From positions 432,314 through 496,313 of the forward strand of contig NZ_JACVXB010000001.1 of NCBI RefSeq assembly GCF_014596945.1: a stretch of 64,000 nt of DNA. The letters are read 5' to 3'. Every line of letters starts with the position of its first letter. Position 1 is the first letter of the stretch. The notes beneath the pieces are model-generated. The model was given only the letters and a program-made list of their open reading frames with translations, did no database searches and was not told where the DNA came from. The position numbers were made by a program, and so were the translations under genes. The stretch is from Aestuariibaculum sediminum (lineage in GTDB: Bacteria > Bacteroidota > Bacteroidia > Flavobacteriales > Flavobacteriaceae). Below are positions 61,697 through 64,000 of the stretch, piece by piece.

Positions 61697-62290
61697 CTAG
61701 AAACGGTGCCCTACAGACAACTGAAACACCCCGTTTTGAACATCTGGATTTTCCAGCACAGTGGTTACACCTACGCTATAGCGCACCTGTGCAAACCAAT
61801 AACGATCAAGTTGCATGCTTAAACCAAAATTAAATGCAAAATCGAACGTATTTGCGCCGGCATCATAATCGTAATAATCATCACTGTAACGCGCAATATC
61901 TCTCACCAAAAACCCTAATTGAGGACCGAAATCCAGACTAAACTGGTCGCCAAGATATAATTTAGCCATCACAGGAACGGAGATATAATCGAGAAAATAA
62001 CGCCCCTGAACACCATCGGAATAACTCTCTTCAGCACCAACACGAGAGTATAAAAATTCAGGTTGAATGGCAAAGCCCCGATTAATTCTATTTTCGGCAA
62101 CTAATCCAACATGATACCCCAACAGACTATTTCTACTAATTCCGTCCTGCCGACCTTGAAACGACGACACATTTAGACCTGCCTTAATTCCAAAATTATA
62201 GGGGTTATTAAATCTGTAATTTTGCGCTTCAGTTTTACTAAAAAATCCGGTTATTGCAACAAAGGCTAAAATTAAAATGTTGTTTTTCAT
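61697..62290 (-). CDS. Outer-membrane beta-barrel protein, PorT/OMP_b-brl type
   Basis: A 197-residue outer-membrane protein. The signal peptide ends KTEAQ (about residue 22). The remaining part has ~8 amphipathic strands with aromatic girdles (NFGIKAGLNVSSFQG, LLGYHVGLVAENRINRGFAIQPEFLYSRVG, FSLDFGPQLGFLVRDI, WFAQVRYSVGVTTVLENP) and ends in F, matching outer_membrane_beta-barrel family porin-like proteins. The start at MKNNILIL is preferred to a Met eight codons earlier. Confidence 0.88.
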   Translation of the reverse strand: MKNNILILAFVAITGFFSKTEAQNYRFNNPYNFGIKAGLNVSSFQGRQDGISRNSLLGYHVGLVAENRINRGFAIQPEFLYSRVGAEESYSDGVQGRYFLDYISVPVMAKLYLGDQFSLDFGPQLGFLVRDIARYSDDYYDYDAGANTFDFAFNFGLSMQLDRYWFAQVRYSVGVTTVLENPDVQNGVFQLSVGHRF

Positions 62291-62530
62291 AGTGTGTTTT
62301 TTCAATTTTATCATCAGAATCCAACAACCATGCCATTACAAGTTAGTATTCACTTTTAAGTGTATAGAGATACATCATAACTAACTCAGAATAAATGGTA
62401 AAGATTAGTTATTTAGAACAACATTTTTTTTAATTAAAAGTTATACCTATACCAAGAATTTGTATCACTAATAATTTATTATAGTTTTCCTTTTTCTTTT
62501 AGTATTTTTACCTCGTTAATCCCACATTTT

Positions 62531-63409
62531 ATGAGTTCATCTTTCGAGAAACACCAAAAACGCCGACTTATATCCTCATACTTTTCAGTTGTTTTAAGCA
62601 TTGCTTTGGTGTTATTTTTATTAGGCTTATTAGGTTTACTAGTGCTTAATGCCAAGAAAGTTTCCGATCATTTTAAAGAACAGGTGGTTGTTACCATTTA
62701 TCTGAAAGATTCGGCGAAAGAGGTTGAAACGAAACAGCTTGAGAAAAGTCTGGCCATGGCCGATTATGTTAAATCTACCGAATACGTTTCAAAAGAACAG
62801 GCTGCCGAATTCATGAAAGCCGAAAACGGAGAGGACTTTATGGATTTTGTGGGTTACAATCCGTTACAAAACTCTATTGATGTGCACCTAAAAGCCGACT
62901 ATGTAACTTCAGAACATTTAGAAAAAATTTCAGCTGAAGCCTCATCAAAAAACTTTGTTGACGAAGTCTCTTACGATAACGACCTGGTAAACTTAATGAA
63001 CGACAACGTTAAAAAAATAAGTTTCTGGGTACTAGTTCTGAGCAGTATATTTACTTTAATAGCAGTTCTTTTAATTAACAGTTCTATCAGGCTCTCGGTT
63101 TATTCAAAACGATTTACAATAAAAACCATGCAAATGGTGGGTGCCACGAAACAATTTATTCGTCGCCCATTTGTTTGGAAAAGTGTGCGACTAGGTGTCA
63201 TAGGTGCTATTTTAGCCTTAATAGGTATGGGAATCGTATTATATTATGTAAATAAAACGTTCCCAGAATTAGAATTGCTAAACGCTCCTGCTTTAATTGT
63301 TTTGTTATTTGCCTTTGTTTTTGGTTTAGGCATTATAATAACATGGATAAGTACACATTTTGCAACACAACGCTTTTTAAATTTAAAAACCGACGAGTTA
63401 TATTACTAG
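62531..63409 (+). CDS. ftsX: Cell division protein FtsX
   Basis: A 292-residue ABC-transporter permease-like protein that works with FtsE to regulate cell-wall hydrolases at the septum. Layout fits FtsX: an N-terminal transmembrane helix (residues 15-38), a periplasmic extracellular domain (about 40-165 including KDSAKEVETKQLEKSL), and a cluster of three C-terminal helices from about 170. The following DUF3098 gene and the usual neighbours in Bacteroidota agree. ftsE itself is not in this window. Confidence 0.94.
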   Translation: MSSSFEKHQKRRLISSYFSVVLSIALVLFLLGLLGLLVLNAKKVSDHFKEQVVVTIYLKDSAKEVETKQLEKSLAMADYVKSTEYVSKEQAAEFMKAENGEDFMDFVGYNPLQNSIDVHLKADYVTSEHLEKISAEASSKNFVDEVSYDNDLVNLMNDNVKKISFWVLVLSSIFTLIAVLLINSSIRLSVYSKRFTIKTMQMVGATKQFIRRPFVWKSVRLGVIGAILALIGMGIVLYYVNKTFPELELLNAPALIVLLFAFVFGLGIIITWISTHFATQRFLNLKTDELYY

Positions 63410-63479
63410 AATTTCTAAATCTATTAACACAATCTTTTTAAATAATTACGTTAATTTGCGATACACTTTTTAAAACATT

Positions 63480-63731
63480 ATGGGAGATCAAAAACAAAAA
63501 GAGGCTAATAAAAGTAAATTTATTTTCGGCAAAAAGAATTATAAATTCATGTTTATTGGTTTAGCCTGTATCGCTTTAGGCTTTATTTTAATGTCTGGTG
63601 GTGGTAGTGATGACCCTAATGTTTTTAATCCAGATATTTTTAGTTTCCGTCGTATTCGATTAGCACCAATGCTAGTTCTTTTAGGTTTTGGTATTGAAAT
63701 GTATGCCATTTTGCTTAATCCGGAAAAATAA
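63480..63731 (+). CDS. DUF3098 membrane protein
   Basis: An 83-residue protein with two transmembrane helices (about 27-44 and 62-79) and the conserved KSKFIFGKKNYKFMFIG and RRIRLAPMLVLLGFGIE segments of DUF3098, a Bacteroidota family of unknown role found next to ftsX and undecaprenyl-diphosphatase genes. Convergent with the incomplete glycerate kinase gene; two stops are adjacent. Confidence 0.92.
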   Translation: MGDQKQKEANKSKFIFGKKNYKFMFIGLACIALGFILMSGGGSDDPNVFNPDIFSFRRIRLAPMLVLLGFGIEMYAILLNPEK

Positions 63732-64000
63732 CTATTTCTCAAACGTTTTTGCAAAAGCCTTGGCCATCTCACTCACGTAGTATTTAGCTTGCAACATGGC
63801 ATCTTTATTATTTTTACTATAGTTTATCACCTTATCGGAATAATCTATTCCTAAACCTTTTATTTCCTTTTCATTCATTTGAATGTCCCCACAAAACGCT
63901 GCTACTTTTATATGTTTCGCTTTCGCGGAAGATAATACCCCTTGAATCGTTTTTCCGGACAATGTTTGAGAATCCATACAACCTTCGCCTGTTATAATCC
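63732..64000 (-). CDS. Glycerate kinase, C-terminal part (gene continues beyond the window)
   Basis: The reading frame is open to the right end of the window. The visible 89 residues begin IITGEGCMDSQTLSGKTIQGV, the conserved GEGxxDxQTxxGKxxxGV motif of GlxK/GarK-type glycerate kinases, followed by a Rossmann-like VAAFCGDIQ strand and end AKAFAKTFEK. The enzyme phosphorylates D-glycerate to 2- or 3-phosphoglycerate. The N-terminal three quarters lie outside. Confidence 0.85.
   Translation of the reverse strand, partial: IITGEGCMDSQTLSGKTIQGVLSSAKAKHIKVAAFCGDIQMNEKEIKGLGIDYSDKVINYSKNNKDAMLQAKYYVSEMAKAFAKTFEK

Noticed and set aside
1-64000. Prophage, insertion sequence or CRISPR array
   Set aside because: No transposase, integrase, phage structural genes or regularly spaced repeats were found; the two tRNAs are the only large repeat.

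Overview
The window is a piece of a low-GC Bacteroidota chromosome, almost certainly family Flavobacteriaceae. This rests on three things. Two type A and one type B type IX secretion (T9SS) cargo proteins are present. Many genes and both tRNAs carry the Bacteroidota promoter motif TAnnTTTG shortly upstream, while Shine-Dalgarno sequences are almost absent. Many genes belong to families found mainly in this group (DUF4271, DUF4296, DUF3098, DUF4270-style lipoproteins aside, a DnaQ-DnaE fusion polymerase, membrane MutS-like ATPase, gliding-type CHU_C protein). I see no phage, transposase, CRISPR array or rRNA operon. Genus cannot be fixed from the sequence alone.

Layout. 0-5 kb: two identical tRNA-Asp genes bracket an SRAP abasic-site protein, a small cysteine-rich protein, a 900-residue T9SS type B protein and a gene-poor stretch with short repeats. 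5-12 kb: DUF58 protein, thioredoxin, a lipoprotein, and the replicative polymerase DnaE with a built-in proofreading exonuclease. 12-16 kb: lactonase-like protein, rpsP-rimM, a ferritin-like DUF2383 protein and trmN6. 15.9-22.4 kb: a four-gene minus-strand operon of the planctomycete type (PSCyt/DUF1549/DUF1553 cytochrome, Tat-exported DUF1501, Tat-exported TIM-barrel isomerase-like protein, DUF2231 membrane cytochrome with leucine-rich repeats); this is the most unusual multigene unit here. 22.6-27.5 kb: glutaryl-CoA-dehydrogenase-like enzyme, SGNH hydrolase, metallophosphoesterase, cytochrome c, ferritin, ferredoxin. 27.7-35 kb: Mrp-Nfu iron-sulfur carriers, alkyltransferase-like protein, LysE exporter, TrmB, glycosyltransferase, and a PhoR/PhoB-type two-component pair. 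34.8-38.6 kb: two T9SS type A proteins, a LuxE-like adenylating protein, TyrRS. 38.7-43.8 kb: SDR epimerase, DUF4296 lipoprotein, dihydroorotase, GT2 glycosyltransferase, DUF4271 membrane protein and uroporphyrinogen-III synthase. 43.9-52.8 kb: PEP carboxykinase, DUF423, saccharopine-dehydrogenase-like enzyme with an Lrp regulator, GlyRS, ComF, Ig-like lipoprotein, omega-amidase. 52.8-64 kb: membrane-anchored MutS-family ATPase, Bax-inhibitor-1 protein, zinc peptidase, alanine dehydrogenase, LeuRS, EamA transporter, outer-membrane barrel, FtsX, DUF3098 and the C-terminal end of a glycerate kinase.

How parts fit. Most of the window is housekeeping: translation (three tRNA synthetases, S16, RimM, TrmB, TrmN6, tRNA-Asp), iron and Fe-S handling (ferritin, ferredoxin, Mrp, Nfu) and central metabolism (PckA, Ald). 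The saccharopine dehydrogenase plus Lrp pair and the glutaryl-CoA-dehydrogenase-like enzyme could be parts of lysine breakdown, though 22 kb apart (inference). The candidate unusual system is the planctomycete-type operon, whose substrate cannot be read from sequence. Single-gene oddities are a 7-bp tandem repeat inside leuS, a T9SS protein that is almost only a sorting domain, a dihydroorotase lacking the first histidine of its metal motif, and an alkyltransferase homologue with alanine at the catalytic cysteine.
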